DNA of 64,000 nucleotides from Bacteroidetes bacterium 47-18 (GTDB lineage: Bacteria; Bacteroidota; Bacteroidia; Chitinophagales; Chitinophagaceae): NCBI GenBank assembly GCA_001897155.1, contig MKSF01000014.1, positions 186,001-250,000 on the forward strand, written 5' to 3'. A program made the translations under genes and the position numbers. Numbering within the stretch: position 1 is the stretch's first letter; every line of letters begins with the position of its first letter. The notes beneath the pieces are model-generated. The model was not told the origin of the DNA, searched no databases, and was given only the letters and a program-made list of their open reading frames with translations. This document shows positions 15,284-23,611 of the stretch, piece after piece.

Positions 15284-16528
15284 ATGAAAAATGTTAAGAT
15301 CAACAGGACGGTATTGCTTATTTTGCTCGGTGTCCTGGCGGCATTGGGACCTTTTACGATAGATATGTATCTGCCGGGTTTCCAAAAGATCGCGGCAGAC
15401 TTCGGGACGGATGAAAAGCAGGTCGCCTTTACGCTAACCTCCTATTTTATCGGCATAGCGGCCGGCCAGCTTATTTACGGACCTATAGTAGACAAATACG
15501 GCAGAAAGCGGCCGCTGATAGCCGGACTGGTCATTTATATCATTGCGGCTCTGGGCTGCGCGTTATCTCCCAATATCGAATCGATGATATTGATGCGGCT
15601 GTTGCAGGCGCTGGGCGGCTGTGTGGGCATGGTGGCTTCCAATGCCATTATCAGCGATGTGTATGAAAAAGAGCACCGTGCCCGGGCATTCTCTTCCATT
15701 ATGCTGGTAATGGGCGTTGCCCCGTTGATAGCGCCGAGCGTGGGCAGCCTGCTGCTGGAAAAGACCGGCTGGCAGTATATATTTTACTTTCTTGCGGCAT
15801 TCGCAACCTTCGTAGCTGTGCTGATTATGGCATTCCTGCCGGAAACGAGCCGGTATATGCACTCCAGGAAGCTGAGCATTAAGAAGGTGAGCCATGGGTA
15901 CCTGGACATTCTTAAAAACAGGACCTTCCTGCTGTATACGCTTGCCGGGAGCATCGCGATGTCGGTACTATTTGCCTATATTTCTTCTTCCTCTTTCGTA
16001 TTTATTACCCTGTACGGGCTGGATAAGGCCACCTTCTCCTTCATCTTTGCCGTGAACGCGGCAGGACTGATCACCGGTAGCTCCCTGAATGGTATCGTTA
16101 CCAGGTATATTAATTATATACGGCTTACCAGGATCGTAGCCTGGGTGCTGGGCGCGGTATCTTTCCTTGTTATGATGGTGCTGATCCTGTATCCGCAACT
16201 GCCTTACCAGTGGATGGTAGGCGGCATATTCACCATCCTTTTCCTGGTGGGCTTTATTACACCGAATGTGACGGCGGCCTCACTGGCTCCTTTTACCGGC
16301 AATGCCGGTGCCGCTTCGGCATTGGGCGGGGCCATGCGTATGGGAGTAGGCGCCTTGGTCGCCGCGGCGATAGGCATATTCCAGGGAGCATCGGCCCTGA
16401 TCATGTTTGTGACCATCTTTGTGCTGGCCGTATTGACGATACTGCTGCTGCTACCGGCTGCCGCTACCACGATATCCAGCGTGGTGCCCTCGCCCGGTGT
16501 GGAGCCTGATACGACGGAAGCGCCTTAG
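15284..16528 (+). CDS. MFS multidrug efflux transporter, Bcr/CflA type
   Basis: 414 aa from ATG 15284. I chose this start because the promoter -7 element lies at 15269-15276 and the residues before it (in-frame from 15248) are not conserved-looking. The N-terminus has the hallmark of the Bcr/CflA subgroup: LLGVLAALGPFTIDMYLPGF in the first helix and YGPIVDKYGRKRPLI in the loop between helices 2 and 3. About 12 membrane helices are present and the C-terminus is short and polar. Family members use the proton gradient to export drugs such as bicyclomycin or chloramphenicol, or cysteine and sulfonamides; the substrate here is unknown. It stands alone. Confidence 0.9.
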   Translation: MKNVKINRTVLLILLGVLAALGPFTIDMYLPGFQKIAADFGTDEKQVAFTLTSYFIGIAAGQLIYGPIVDKYGRKRPLIAGLVIYIIAALGCALSPNIESMILMRLLQALGGCVGMVASNAIISDVYEKEHRARAFSSIMLVMGVAPLIAPSVGSLLLEKTGWQYIFYFLAAFATFVAVLIMAFLPETSRYMHSRKLSIKKVSHGYLDILKNRTFLLYTLAGSIAMSVLFAYISSSSFVFITLYGLDKATFSFIFAVNAAGLITGSSLNGIVTRYINYIRLTRIVAWVLGAVSFLVMMVLILYPQLPYQWMVGGIFTILFLVGFITPNVTAASLAPFTGNAGAASALGGAMRMGVGALVAAAIGIFQGASALIMFVTIFVLAVLTILLLLPAAATTISSVVPSPGVEPDTTEAP

Positions 16529-16595
16529 CGATGACCTAGCGGAACGATACCGGAGATATCCCGGATAGTGCTATACTTTCCCGGTTGCAGGGAGG

Positions 16596-16835
16596 GCTTC
16601 GACGGTGCTCAGCCTGACAGTTGAGGGATGTGTCGCATTGAGTTTTTCGAAGGATGGTTTATGATGGTTTTAGCTGGGCTTCAACGGTGCTTAGCCTGGC
16701 GGTTGAGTGGCGTGTCGCATTGAGTTTGTCGAAATGCGATAAAAAACAACCCTGTCATATTGAGCTCAGTCGAAATATTGACAGGGTTGCTTATTGATAC
16801 ATAGCACACATTTCGACAGGCTCAATGTGATAATA
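16596..16835. repeat. Cluster of solo palindromic repeats related to the 0.6-2.1 kb array
   Basis: The 380-bp gap between the MFS gene and the barrel gene has no credible ORF and is filled with repeat fragments. GGCTTCGACGGTGCTCAGCCTGACAG (16596 on) is the reverse complement of the array's CTGTCAGGCTGAGC-CCGTCGAAGCC; a decayed second copy begins near 16676. CAACCCTGTCA (16747-16757) pairs with TGACAGGGTTG (16779-16789) around a TGAGCTCAGTCGAAA loop. Around 16803-16833 lies CACATTTCGACAGGCTCAATGTGA. All share the TTGAGC...GTCGAAA core. Confidence 0.85.
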
Positions 16836-16856
16836 CAGGTCAATATAACAATAAAA

Positions 16857-16882
16857 AAAGAGGCTTGTTAAAAAGCCTCTTT
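16857..16882 (-). terminator. Intrinsic terminator of the barrel gene
   Basis: AAAGAGGCTT/AAGCCTCTTT, 10-bp stem; on the minus strand it is followed by a run of seven T. It lies 27 bases past the stop of the minus-strand outer-membrane protein gene. Confidence 0.85.
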
Positions 16883-16908
16883 CTTATTCCGGATGAAAGC
16901 CGGGATCA

Positions 16909-17535
16909 TTATATTTTGATCCTGTAGCCTACACCGATATTCCAGTTGTTATGGGTCATAGTGGTATTATTCATGTTGGACATATTACCCAGCCCCAGTC
17001 CGTAGCCGCCTTTAATGTAGACGCCCCAGGGTGTCTCATAACCCAGCCCGAAGTTGAAGCCCCAGTCAAACGCTTTGGTCTCATCCACCTTGCTTCCGAA
17101 AGTAATGTCCTTTTCTATTGTAATGTTTGATAAGCCTGTCACCTTGGTCTTTCCGGCCAGTCCCATGCCTATATAAGGGCCGGCTTCCGCGAAAATGGCG
17201 CCCGCCTTGTCAGACAGCTTCAGGCTGTAGCCCAGGTTGACGGGTACACGCAGGTAGTGCATCGTGGTAGCGGATTCTACTCCCAGGATCTCTGTGGTGC
17301 CGCCCAGCATCTGGTAGGAGATGCCCGGTTTTACATATAATCCTTTATATATGGGGAGGGTGACGCCTGCACCTACGCTGAACCCGGTCTTGGAATCGGA
17401 GTTGGAAGCATCGTTATTTCCTAATTTGGTGCGGATGCTGGCGATATTGAGTCCTGCCTCCGGATCAATGGATACCTGGGAAAACCCTGTGCCGGTTACC
17501 GCTGCTGCTGCTAAAATCAATACTGCTTTTTTCAT
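16909..17535 (-). CDS. Outer-membrane beta-barrel protein, PorT/OmpX-like (PF13568 type)
   Basis: 208 aa. A Sec signal peptide (MKKAVLILAAAAVTGTGFSQ) precedes alternating amphipathic strands rich in Gly and aromatic residues, such as VGAGVTLPIYKGLYVKPGISYQ, and ends in a strand GVGYRIKI with the terminal hydrophobic residue typical of barrels. The repeated pattern 'GxxLPIYKGLYVKPG / LGYSLKLSDKAGAIFAEAGPY' is what I associate with the 8-stranded outer membrane protein beta-barrel domain common in Bacteroidota. Specific function is unknown. It is divergent from the HdeD-like gene across a 305-bp gap with structured sequence. Confidence 0.85.
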   Translation of the reverse strand: MKKAVLILAAAAVTGTGFSQVSIDPEAGLNIASIRTKLGNNDASNSDSKTGFSVGAGVTLPIYKGLYVKPGISYQMLGGTTEILGVESATTMHYLRVPVNLGYSLKLSDKAGAIFAEAGPYIGMGLAGKTKVTGLSNITIEKDITFGSKVDETKAFDWGFNFGLGYETPWGVYIKGGYGLGLGNMSNMNNTTMTHNNWNIGVGYRIKI

Positions 17536-17645
17536 TTTGTTTGAGTTTTAAATGTTATAATATTCTGATAACCTGAAAAAGATGTTTTTTGTTTTTCTGA
17601 GTGTAAAATTGCGCCGGAATAGCCTGATCTGGAAACAGGAAATAG

Positions 17646-17812
17646 CCGAAACGGACAAAATCGAGGGTGAACCGTAAGCCGCTGCACGGTGAATCCGGCA
17701 CAGGGAATTTCATCCCTGAAAATGTCCGTTTCGGAGGTCAGGTGCTTTGATGCCTGCTCCGGATGTCGCATTTTTGCGACAGGTGATACCGGTATTTTTC
17801 AGCCGGTATACA
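17646..17812 (+). ncRNA. Candidate structured RNA: consecutive nested hairpins in intergenic DNA
   Basis: An outer 12-bp perfect stem, CCGAAACGGACA (17646-17657) with TGTCCGTTTCGG (17723-17734), encloses two further hairpins: ACCGT/ACGGT (17671-17675 / 17686-17690) and CAGGGA/TCCCTG (17701-17706 / 17713-17718), like a three-way junction. It is followed by GGAG-CAGG/CCTG-CTCC (17733-17760), TGTCGCA/TGCGACA (17764-17770 / 17775-17781) and ATACCGG/CCGGTAT just before the HdeD-like gene. Nearly every base from 17646 to 17812 can pair. It could be an untranslated leader or riboswitch-like element of the plus-strand gene, a leader of the divergent minus gene, or a free small RNA. I could not match it to a known riboswitch. 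The strand is a guess. Confidence 0.5.
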
Positions 17813-17840
17813 GATGGTAAATCATATAATAATATAAGCT

Positions 17841-18482
17841 ATGATCAATGTATTGTGGAATAACCCGCGGCCCCGCATTTTAAGGAAGTGGCTGCTGCCG
17901 GCCGGCGTATTGCTGGTGGCCCTGGGGCTTACTGCCTATATAGCCCCTTCCGTAGCCCTTACCGGCTTTTTATGTATGACCGGCCTGGGTGTTGCTGCTG
18001 CCGGCCTGCAGGCCCTGGTGCGGCGTATCCGCTGTAAGGAGGGGCTGTCTCGCATCGCTTTTGCCGTTTTATGGGCGGTTTCCGGCCTGCTGATGATCAT
18101 GTACCCCTTCGCATCGCTCACGCTGCTGAACGGTGTGATAAGCGTAATGCTGATCGGCCGGGCTTTGCTGTATGCCGTAAGATGGTGGCGCGAGGCAGGG
18201 AAGGCGCGGCCGGCGGGGGGCTATTCCTTATGGGGCAGCGTGCTGTTATTGATATTGGCCCTTGTCATGCTGAATAAGCCCTTGTTACTTTCTGTCGTGC
18301 TGGCGTATATAATTGGATTCCCGCTCCTGCTCCTTGGTGCCCTGCTGATAGCTGCGGCCCTGTTCCTGCGCAGGCTGCCGCGGAATGTCAGGGATATACG
18401 CTCTTCTTTTGAAGAGCCGGACCGGGATGCGGAATATGAAATTGTGGAAGAGCATATGCACCGCCCTGCCGGCGGGCAATAG
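17841..18482 (+). CDS. HdeD-like (DUF308) integral membrane protein
   Basis: 213 aa with about six membrane helices in three pairs: 'LLPAGVLLVALGLTAYIAP', 'LTGFLCMTGLGVAAAGLQAL', 'AVLWAVSGLLMIMYPFASLTLL', 'GVISVMLIGRALLYAVRWW', 'SVLLLILALVMLNKPLL', 'VVLAYIIGFPLLLLGALLI'. The pairwise repeat with a Tyr/Asn-Pro-(F)A-S-L type turn is typical of the DUF308/HdeD family. In enterobacteria HdeD contributes to acid resistance at high cell density; a similar envelope-stress role here is only inferred. The cytoplasmic tail is short and acidic. It is preceded by the hairpin-rich region 17646-17812, which may control it. Confidence 0.85.
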   Translation: MINVLWNNPRPRILRKWLLPAGVLLVALGLTAYIAPSVALTGFLCMTGLGVAAAGLQALVRRIRCKEGLSRIAFAVLWAVSGLLMIMYPFASLTLLNGVISVMLIGRALLYAVRWWREAGKARPAGGYSLWGSVLLLILALVMLNKPLLLSVVLAYIIGFPLLLLGALLIAAALFLRRLPRNVRDIRSSFEEPDRDAEYEIVEEHMHRPAGGQ

Positions 18483-18651
18483 CAGCTGGTGCAGAGGAGC
18501 CGCCGGCTGTCATGCTCCGGCCGGGATAAGGGCACCAGGTTACCGTCGGCTTTATTCCGGGAGATATAAGCGGAAATATTACTACTTTTAGCGTGGTGTT
18601 GCAGGCTGGCCTCAGCAGCCTTTATTAAACAGCTTTTGAAAATTAGGAACT

Positions 18652-19698
18652 ATGCAACCTAAAATATCTTTAAGGATACTCATCAGGGAAAGCGGGAAGC
18701 TCTTTTTATGCTTCCTGTTCGGCACTCTTTTGATCACTTCGCTGCAGGACTTCAATCCACGTAGCCTGTTATATAAATTTATAACCTTAAGCACGCTTTT
18801 CTTATTCATCTTCGGTGTCAATACATTTTTCCTGTACTATTTCGACCAGAAAAGGCGGCACAGCACGGAGCGGATATGGAAAAAGACATTTGCCTGGGGA
18901 TATACCTGCAGCCTAATCTTCTTCTTCCTGCACCGCGTGGCCATAGAGCAGCTGGAAAAAAGCGGGATGTTCGTGTACCGGAATCCCGATGACGATCTGC
19001 AGGGATGGAAGCTGACCGTATTTATCTTATATGCCAACCTGGTGGTCTATTCCTTTATTTTCCTGATACAGAACTTTGTATTGCACCAATATGAGAAAAG
19101 CCGTATCCAAGTGGAATTACTGCAACTGAGAGCTTCCAATACGGAAACGGTCAACCGGCTGCTGCAGCAGCAGATACAGCCACATTTTCTCTTCAATGCC
19201 TTAAATATCCTGAAATCCCTTATCAGGAAAGAGCCTAAAAGTGCGGAAGCCTATTTACTGCGCCTGTCTGATTTTTTAAGGGTATCCATTTCCAAGAATA
19301 CGACCGGCATGGCAACTATCCGGGAAGAGCTGAAAGTATGCGGTGATTATATGGAAATGCAGAGAATAAGGTTCGGGGACGCGCTGCAATATAAAGTGGA
19401 AATGGCGCCGTCTGATCCCGTAATGGATGAAAAGCTGCCTTTCTTCTCCCTGCAGCCCCTGCTTGAAAACGCGATAAAGCATAATGGCATGACCAAGGAC
19501 GATCCCTTGCTGATCAGGATATCCCGAGAAGGTGATCATATCAGGGTCAGCAATAACCTGCAGCCCCGGCAGCATGCGGAAGTGTCTACCGGCAACGGGC
19601 ACGGGATGCTGAAAAAGCGCTATAAGATGCTGATCGGGGAAGAGCCCGTCATCCGCCAGGAAGACGGCATTTATTCCGTAAGTCTTAAAATCCTTTGA
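18652..19698 (+). CDS. Sensor histidine kinase, LytS/YpdA (His_kinase PF06580) type
   Basis: 348 aa. About four membrane helices (residues 17-150) without a large sensor domain, then a short coiled linker (QVELLQLRASNTETVNRLLQQQ) and the family signature QIQPHFLFNALN with phospho-accepting His178. The ATP-binding domain has LQPLLENAIKHNG (N box) and NGHGMLKKRYKML (G box). It autophosphorylates and passes phosphate to the response regulator encoded 2 bases downstream, so the pair is co-transcribed. No flanking target gene stands out. Confidence 0.95.
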   Translation: MQPKISLRILIRESGKLFLCFLFGTLLITSLQDFNPRSLLYKFITLSTLFLFIFGVNTFFLYYFDQKRRHSTERIWKKTFAWGYTCSLIFFFLHRVAIEQLEKSGMFVYRNPDDDLQGWKLTVFILYANLVVYSFIFLIQNFVLHQYEKSRIQVELLQLRASNTETVNRLLQQQIQPHFLFNALNILKSLIRKEPKSAEAYLLRLSDFLRVSISKNTTGMATIREELKVCGDYMEMQRIRFGDALQYKVEMAPSDPVMDEKLPFFSLQPLLENAIKHNGMTKDDPLLIRISREGDHIRVSNNLQPRQHAEVSTGNGHGMLKKRYKMLIGEEPVIRQEDGIYSVSLKIL

Positions 19699-19700
19699 TA

Positions 19701-20465
19701 ATGGATATTATAATAATAGAAGATGAGCCTATTACAGCCGAGGACCTGCAGGATATCATCACCCACCTTTATCCTGAGGCGGTGGTGCGTACCATCCTCA
19801 GCTCTGTCAGGGAAGCAATAGCGTATTTCAGAAATAATCCTATGCCGCAGCTGATATTCAGCGATATCCAGCTGGGTGACGGCTTGAGCTTTGAAATTTT
19901 CGAAGCGGTATATATCCCGGTGCCCATTATTTTCTGTACAGCGTATGACGCCTATGCCCTGAACGCTTTTAAAACCAACGGCATCCACTATATTCTCAAG
20001 CCCTTTGATGAAACTCTGATCAGGGAGGCCGTGGAAAAGTTTCAAAAGCTGAGATCCTCTTTCAGCGTGGATAAAGATGCCCTTACCCGGCTGCTGTCCT
20101 CGCTCAGGCAGCCGGTGCCGGAAAGCCAAGGCTCGCTGCTGGTGCACCAGGCCGATAAGATCATTCCCGTTAAAATAAAGGATATAGCGCTTTTTTATAT
20201 CAAGAATGAAGTGTGCCATCTCTTTACATTCGATCACAAGACCTTTTATATCAATAAGTCGCTGGATGAGGTGCAGCAGCTCTGCGGACCCGATTTCTAC
20301 AGGGCCAACCGACAATATATAGTGAACCGGAACGCGGTGAAGGAGGTCAGCCAGACGCTGGCGCGTAAAGTGACGGTCGGTCTGAATGTCGGTTTCCCCG
20401 AAAGCATCCTAGTCAGCAAGGAGAAGATGACGGACTTTTATGAATGGCTGAAGAACGTCTCCTGA
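19701..20465 (+). CDS. LytTR-family response regulator
   Basis: 254 aa from ATG 19701, two bases after the kinase stop. A TTG at 19695 is a less likely start. The receiver domain (1-125) has the acidic pair near residues 8-10 (IEDEP), phospho-acceptor Asp55 in LIFSDIQLGDG and the conserved Lys in YILKPFDE. A linker leads to a LytTR DNA-binding domain (about 150-250) with DIALFYIKNEVCHLFT and FYRANRQYIVN. LytTR proteins bind imperfect direct repeats upstream of target promoters; the targets are not visible here. Partner of the LytS-like kinase. Confidence 0.95.
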   Translation: MDIIIIEDEPITAEDLQDIITHLYPEAVVRTILSSVREAIAYFRNNPMPQLIFSDIQLGDGLSFEIFEAVYIPVPIIFCTAYDAYALNAFKTNGIHYILKPFDETLIREAVEKFQKLRSSFSVDKDALTRLLSSLRQPVPESQGSLLVHQADKIIPVKIKDIALFYIKNEVCHLFTFDHKTFYINKSLDEVQQLCGPDFYRANRQYIVNRNAVKEVSQTLARKVTVGLNVGFPESILVSKEKMTDFYEWLKNVS

Positions 20466-20592
20466 TATAAGGGCCGGGGCAGGCTGAGCGGCGCTTGTCA
20501 GCCGGCTGTTGCCGTATCTGCGGGACCTCTGGCACGGTCCTGCCCGGAGCTGATCCGGTTAACGTTTTTTTAGAACTTAACGGAATAAAAGT

Positions 20593-20622
20593 CTTGGATT
20601 TGATTTTATTTTTTTAATTTCG
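20593..20622 (+). promoter_or_regulatory. Putative promoter of sucD
   Basis: CTTG (20593-20596), 18 bases, TAATTTCG (20615-20622), one mismatch to TAnnTTTG. The leader would be about 35 bases. The preceding 100 bases (20466-20570) are GC-rich with imperfect hairpins that may end the two-component operon. Confidence 0.5.
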
Positions 20623-20664
20623 CAACGATTTTTAATTAATTACCTATAAATAAAAGCATCAGTA

Positions 20665-21537
20665 ATGGCAGTTTTAGTCAATAAAGATTCAAAAGTTATT
20701 GTACAAGGTTTTACAGGAACTGAAGGTACATTCCACGCAACACAAATGATCGAATACGGCACAAACGTTGTGGGTGGCGTAACTCCAGGAAAAGGCGGAT
20801 CGGAGCATTTGTCCCGTCCTGTATTTAATACTGTAAAAGAAGCTGTTGACAAAGCCGGCGCTGATACTTCCATTATTTTTGTGCCGCCTGCATTCGCTGC
20901 AGATGCCATTATGGAAGCCGCTACCGCGGGTATCAAAGTAATTATCTGTATCACGGAAGGTATCCCGGTTCAGGATATGGTAAAGGCCCGTGAATATATC
21001 AAGGGATTTGACTGCCGCCTGATCGGACCTAACTGTCCCGGTGTGATCACCGCTGAGGAAGCGAAAGTAGGGATCATGCCCGGTTTCGTTTTCAAGAAAG
21101 GTAAGATCGGTATCGTCTCCAAATCCGGAACTTTAACCTATGAAGCTGCCGACCAGGCAGTAAAGGCCGGTCTGGGCATTTCCACAGCTATCGGTATCGG
21201 TGGTGACCCGATCATCGGCACGACTACCAGGGAAGCGGTGGAATTGTTAATGAACGATCCTGAAACTGAAGGTATTATCATGATCGGTGAGATCGGTGGT
21301 AATATGGAAGCGGAAGCTGCACAGTGGATCAGGGACAATGCTACCAAACCTGTAGTAGGGTTCATCGCGGGTCAGACTGCGCCTCCGGGCCGCCGTATGG
21401 GCCACGCCGGCGCTATTATCGGCGGAGCGGACGATACTGCTGCTGCCAAGATGAAGATCATGGGCGAGTGCGGTATCCACGTAGTGGCTTCTCCAGCCGA
21501 CATCGGTAAGACAATGGCAGAAGTGCTGAAAAAATAA
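20665..21537 (+). CDS. sucD: Succinyl-CoA synthetase alpha subunit
   Basis: 290 aa, full length. The CoA-binding Rossmann domain carries [17 protein letters not shown] and GGVTPGKGG; the active-site His is His247 in [13 protein letters not shown], equivalent to His246 in the E. coli enzyme. It joins the beta subunit SucC to convert succinyl-CoA + ADP or GDP + Pi to succinate + NTP in the TCA cycle, via a phosphohistidine. sucC is not in this window, so the subunit genes are unlinked, which is common in Bacteroidota. Codon usage is of the highly expressed type; single gene with its own promoter and terminator. Confidence 0.97.
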   Translation: MAVLVNKDSKVIVQGFTGTEGTFHATQMIEYGTNVVGGVTPGKGGSEHLSRPVFNTVKEAVDKAGADTSIIFVPPAFAADAIMEAATAGIKVIICITEGIPVQDMVKAREYIKGFDCRLIGPNCPGVITAEEAKVGIMPGFVFKKGKIGIVSKSGTLTYEAADQAVKAGLGISTAIGIGGDPIIGTTTREAVELLMNDPETEGIIMIGEIGGNMEAEAAQWIRDNATKPVVGFIAGQTAPPGRRMGHAGAIIGGADDTAAAKMKIMGECGIHVVASPADIGKTMAEVLKK

Positions 21538-21572
21538 CCAGGACTGCTGACGATATATGTTATTTTTCAGAT

Positions 21573-21607
21573 GAGCCTTCCGGAATATTCGGAAGGCTCG
21601 GTTTTTT
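21573..21607 (+). terminator. Intrinsic terminator after sucD
   Basis: GAGCCTTCCG (21573-21582) / CGGAAGGCTC (21590-21599), 10-bp perfect stem, followed by G-G-T6. 35 bases after the sucD stop. Confidence 0.95.
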
Positions 21608-21676
21608 CCCCCGTAAGGGGTGTGGGTTTATATTATTTTCTATTGTATTTTTACAACAATTAAAAAAAACATTAAG

Positions 21677-23491
21677 ATGAAACAATTCCTGAAGTATTTT
21701 CTTGCCGCATTGCTGGCGCTGTTTGTGGGCGGAGCAGTATTGATGATTGTATTTTTCAGCATCCTGGGCGCTTTTACCAAGACCTTCACGCAGGGACTTT
21801 CTGCCGGAGACAAGCCCGCGGTGACTGTTACGGCCGGAGCCAGGGAGATATTATTCCTGGACCTGACCAAATCCTACAACGAGCTGGCTAATGTGGACTA
21901 TCTTGGTCTGCTCCTCAATAAAGGCTCCATGAACAGTGTTGGGCTGGTAGATGTGCTTCACGCTATTTCCGAGGCCAAAACGGACGATAAGATCAAAGGG
22001 CTTTATATCAAGTCCGGATCCGGCGCTAACGGCCTTGCTTCGCTGGAGCAGATCAGGGATGCTATCAAAGACTTTAAAACGTCCGGTAAATTCGTGGTGA
22101 CCTATGCGGAAAGCTACAGCCAGACCGATTATTATACCGCATCCGTTGCGGATAGCATCTATGTGCACCCGATGGGCGGCGTGGAGATCAAAGGTCTCGC
22201 TTCTACCATTATGTTCTTTAAGGGAGCGCTGGATAAGCTGGAAGTCAAGCCCGAGATCTTCTATTGCGGGCAGTTCAAGAGCGCTACCGAACCCTTCCGC
22301 CTGGACAGGATGAGCGAGCCCAACAGGAAGCAGCTGGCGGCTATGCAGGCCGATGTATGGCAGGAGTTTGTAAAGGCATTCTCCGAGAAAACAGGTAAGA
22401 CGGAGGAAGAGATCAACCAGATCGCCAGGACCTATGCCTTACGTACCCCGGAAGATGCCGTGAACTACAAATTTGTGAACGGTATCAAATATAAGGATGA
22501 GGTAGAGAATGTTTTAAAGCAACTGACAGGTAAGGAAGATAAGGATGAAGTGCCTTTTATAGCTTTGGGTGAGTATGTGGCCGGCATCAAGCGTTCCGTG
22601 AATAAGGACGAGATCGCCGTGCTGGTAGCGGAGGGCAATATCATTGACGGTAAAAGCAGCAGCAGTGCCCCGGTAATAGCTTCTGAAGATATTATCGAGG
22701 AGATCAGGAAGATCAGGGACAATGACAATATCAAAGGTGTGGTGATCCGGGTGAACTCCGGCGGCGGCAGCGCCCTGGCATCCGAGAATATCCACAGGGA
22801 ATTGCTTTTATTGAGAGCTAAAAAGCCTTATGTGGTGTCTATGGGAGATTATGCCGCGTCCGGTGGCTATTACATTGCGGCGCATGCGGACAGCATCTAT
22901 GCCATGCCTACTACCATTACGGGCAGCATCGGGGTATTCGGTATGATGTTCAGCACCCGCGATCTGATGAAGAACAAGCTGGGACTGACTACCGATACGG
23001 AGAAGAACGCGCCTTATGCGGACTTCCCGACCCTGGCCAGGGACTTTACGGCAGAGGAGCGCGTGATCATCCAGAGCAGCGTGGATTCCACTTACGCGAG
23101 ATTCAAGCAACGCGTGGCTGACGGCCGTAAGATGAGCGTGGCAAGGGTGGACAGCATCGGGCAGGGACGTATCTGGACCGGTACGGAAGCCGTGAAGAAC
23201 GGCCTGGTAGATGCGCTGGGCGGCCTGGAGAGGGCTGTCAGCGGGGTAGCCGGTATTGCCAATGTAAATAATTATAAGATAGTGACATACCCTAAAGCGG
23301 ACAATAACCTGTCTTCCCTGCTCAGGATCATGAATGCCACCAGCATCAGCGAAGCGGTGTTGAAAGACCTGAATATACAGAAAGAATGGGGTAATGCTTA
23401 TCAGTTCTATTCCATGCTGCTGCAATCCCATACGCAGCAGAATGGCCTGCAGCAGTATATGTACCTGCCGTTCCAGGTGAACTTCCGTTAA
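21677..23491 (+). CDS. sppA: Signal peptide peptidase SppA, 67K type
   Basis: 604 aa from ATG 21677; an in-frame start at 21620 would add 19 residues before the membrane anchor and is unlikely. N-terminal membrane helix (about 5-30), then two tandem ClpP-like S49 domains as in the E. coli-type 67K enzyme. The catalytic Ser/Lys dyad is visible: Lys201 in CGQFKSATEPF of the N-terminal repeat and Ser395 in DYAASGGYYIA of the C-terminal repeat; ITGSIGVFGM follows. It degrades cleaved signal peptides in the membrane, as a tetramer facing the periplasm. Monocistronic, with a terminator on each side. Confidence 0.95.
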   Translation: MKQFLKYFLAALLALFVGGAVLMIVFFSILGAFTKTFTQGLSAGDKPAVTVTAGAREILFLDLTKSYNELANVDYLGLLLNKGSMNSVGLVDVLHAISEAKTDDKIKGLYIKSGSGANGLASLEQIRDAIKDFKTSGKFVVTYAESYSQTDYYTASVADSIYVHPMGGVEIKGLASTIMFFKGALDKLEVKPEIFYCGQFKSATEPFRLDRMSEPNRKQLAAMQADVWQEFVKAFSEKTGKTEEEINQIARTYALRTPEDAVNYKFVNGIKYKDEVENVLKQLTGKEDKDEVPFIALGEYVAGIKRSVNKDEIAVLVAEGNIIDGKSSSSAPVIASEDIIEEIRKIRDNDNIKGVVIRVNSGGGSALASENIHRELLLLRAKKPYVVSMGDYAASGGYYIAAHADSIYAMPTTITGSIGVFGMMFSTRDLMKNKLGLTTDTEKNAPYADFPTLARDFTAEERVIIQSSVDSTYARFKQRVADGRKMSVARVDSIGQGRIWTGTEAVKNGLVDALGGLERAVSGVAGIANVNNYKIVTYPKADNNLSSLLRIMNATSISEAVLKDLNIQKEWGNAYQFYSMLLQSHTQQNGLQQYMYLPFQVNFR

Positions 23492-23511
23492 GCAGGGGAA
23501 TGAGATCCCGG

Positions 23512-23546
23512 AAAAGAGTAGCTGATTTTTTTTCAGCTACTCTTTT
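23512..23546 (+). terminator. Intrinsic terminator after sppA
   Basis: AAAAGAGTAGCTGA (23512-23525) / TCAGCTACTCTTTT (23533-23546), 14-bp perfect stem with a T-rich loop and T-run. Confidence 0.93.
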
Positions 23547-23611
23547 TTCTACCATACTTTTTTGCTATTTTGTTTCAGAAATCAATAAGCCAAATATATA
23601 CCCTAAGAAAA

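Noticed and set aside
17640-17735. Possible TPP or cobalamin riboswitch (CCTGATCTGG and GGTGAATCCGGCACAG words)
   Set aside because: Isolated words only; the rest of either consensus is missing and no thiamine or cobalamin gene is adjacent.
17532-17771. 79-aa minus-strand ORF over the structured region 17646-17781
   Set aside because: It overlaps the start of the barrel gene; the sequence is explained by hairpins, not codons.
23570-23611. N-terminal extension of the SirB1-like protein
   Set aside because: Non-conserved-looking residues just after a terminator; ATG 23612 is the better start.
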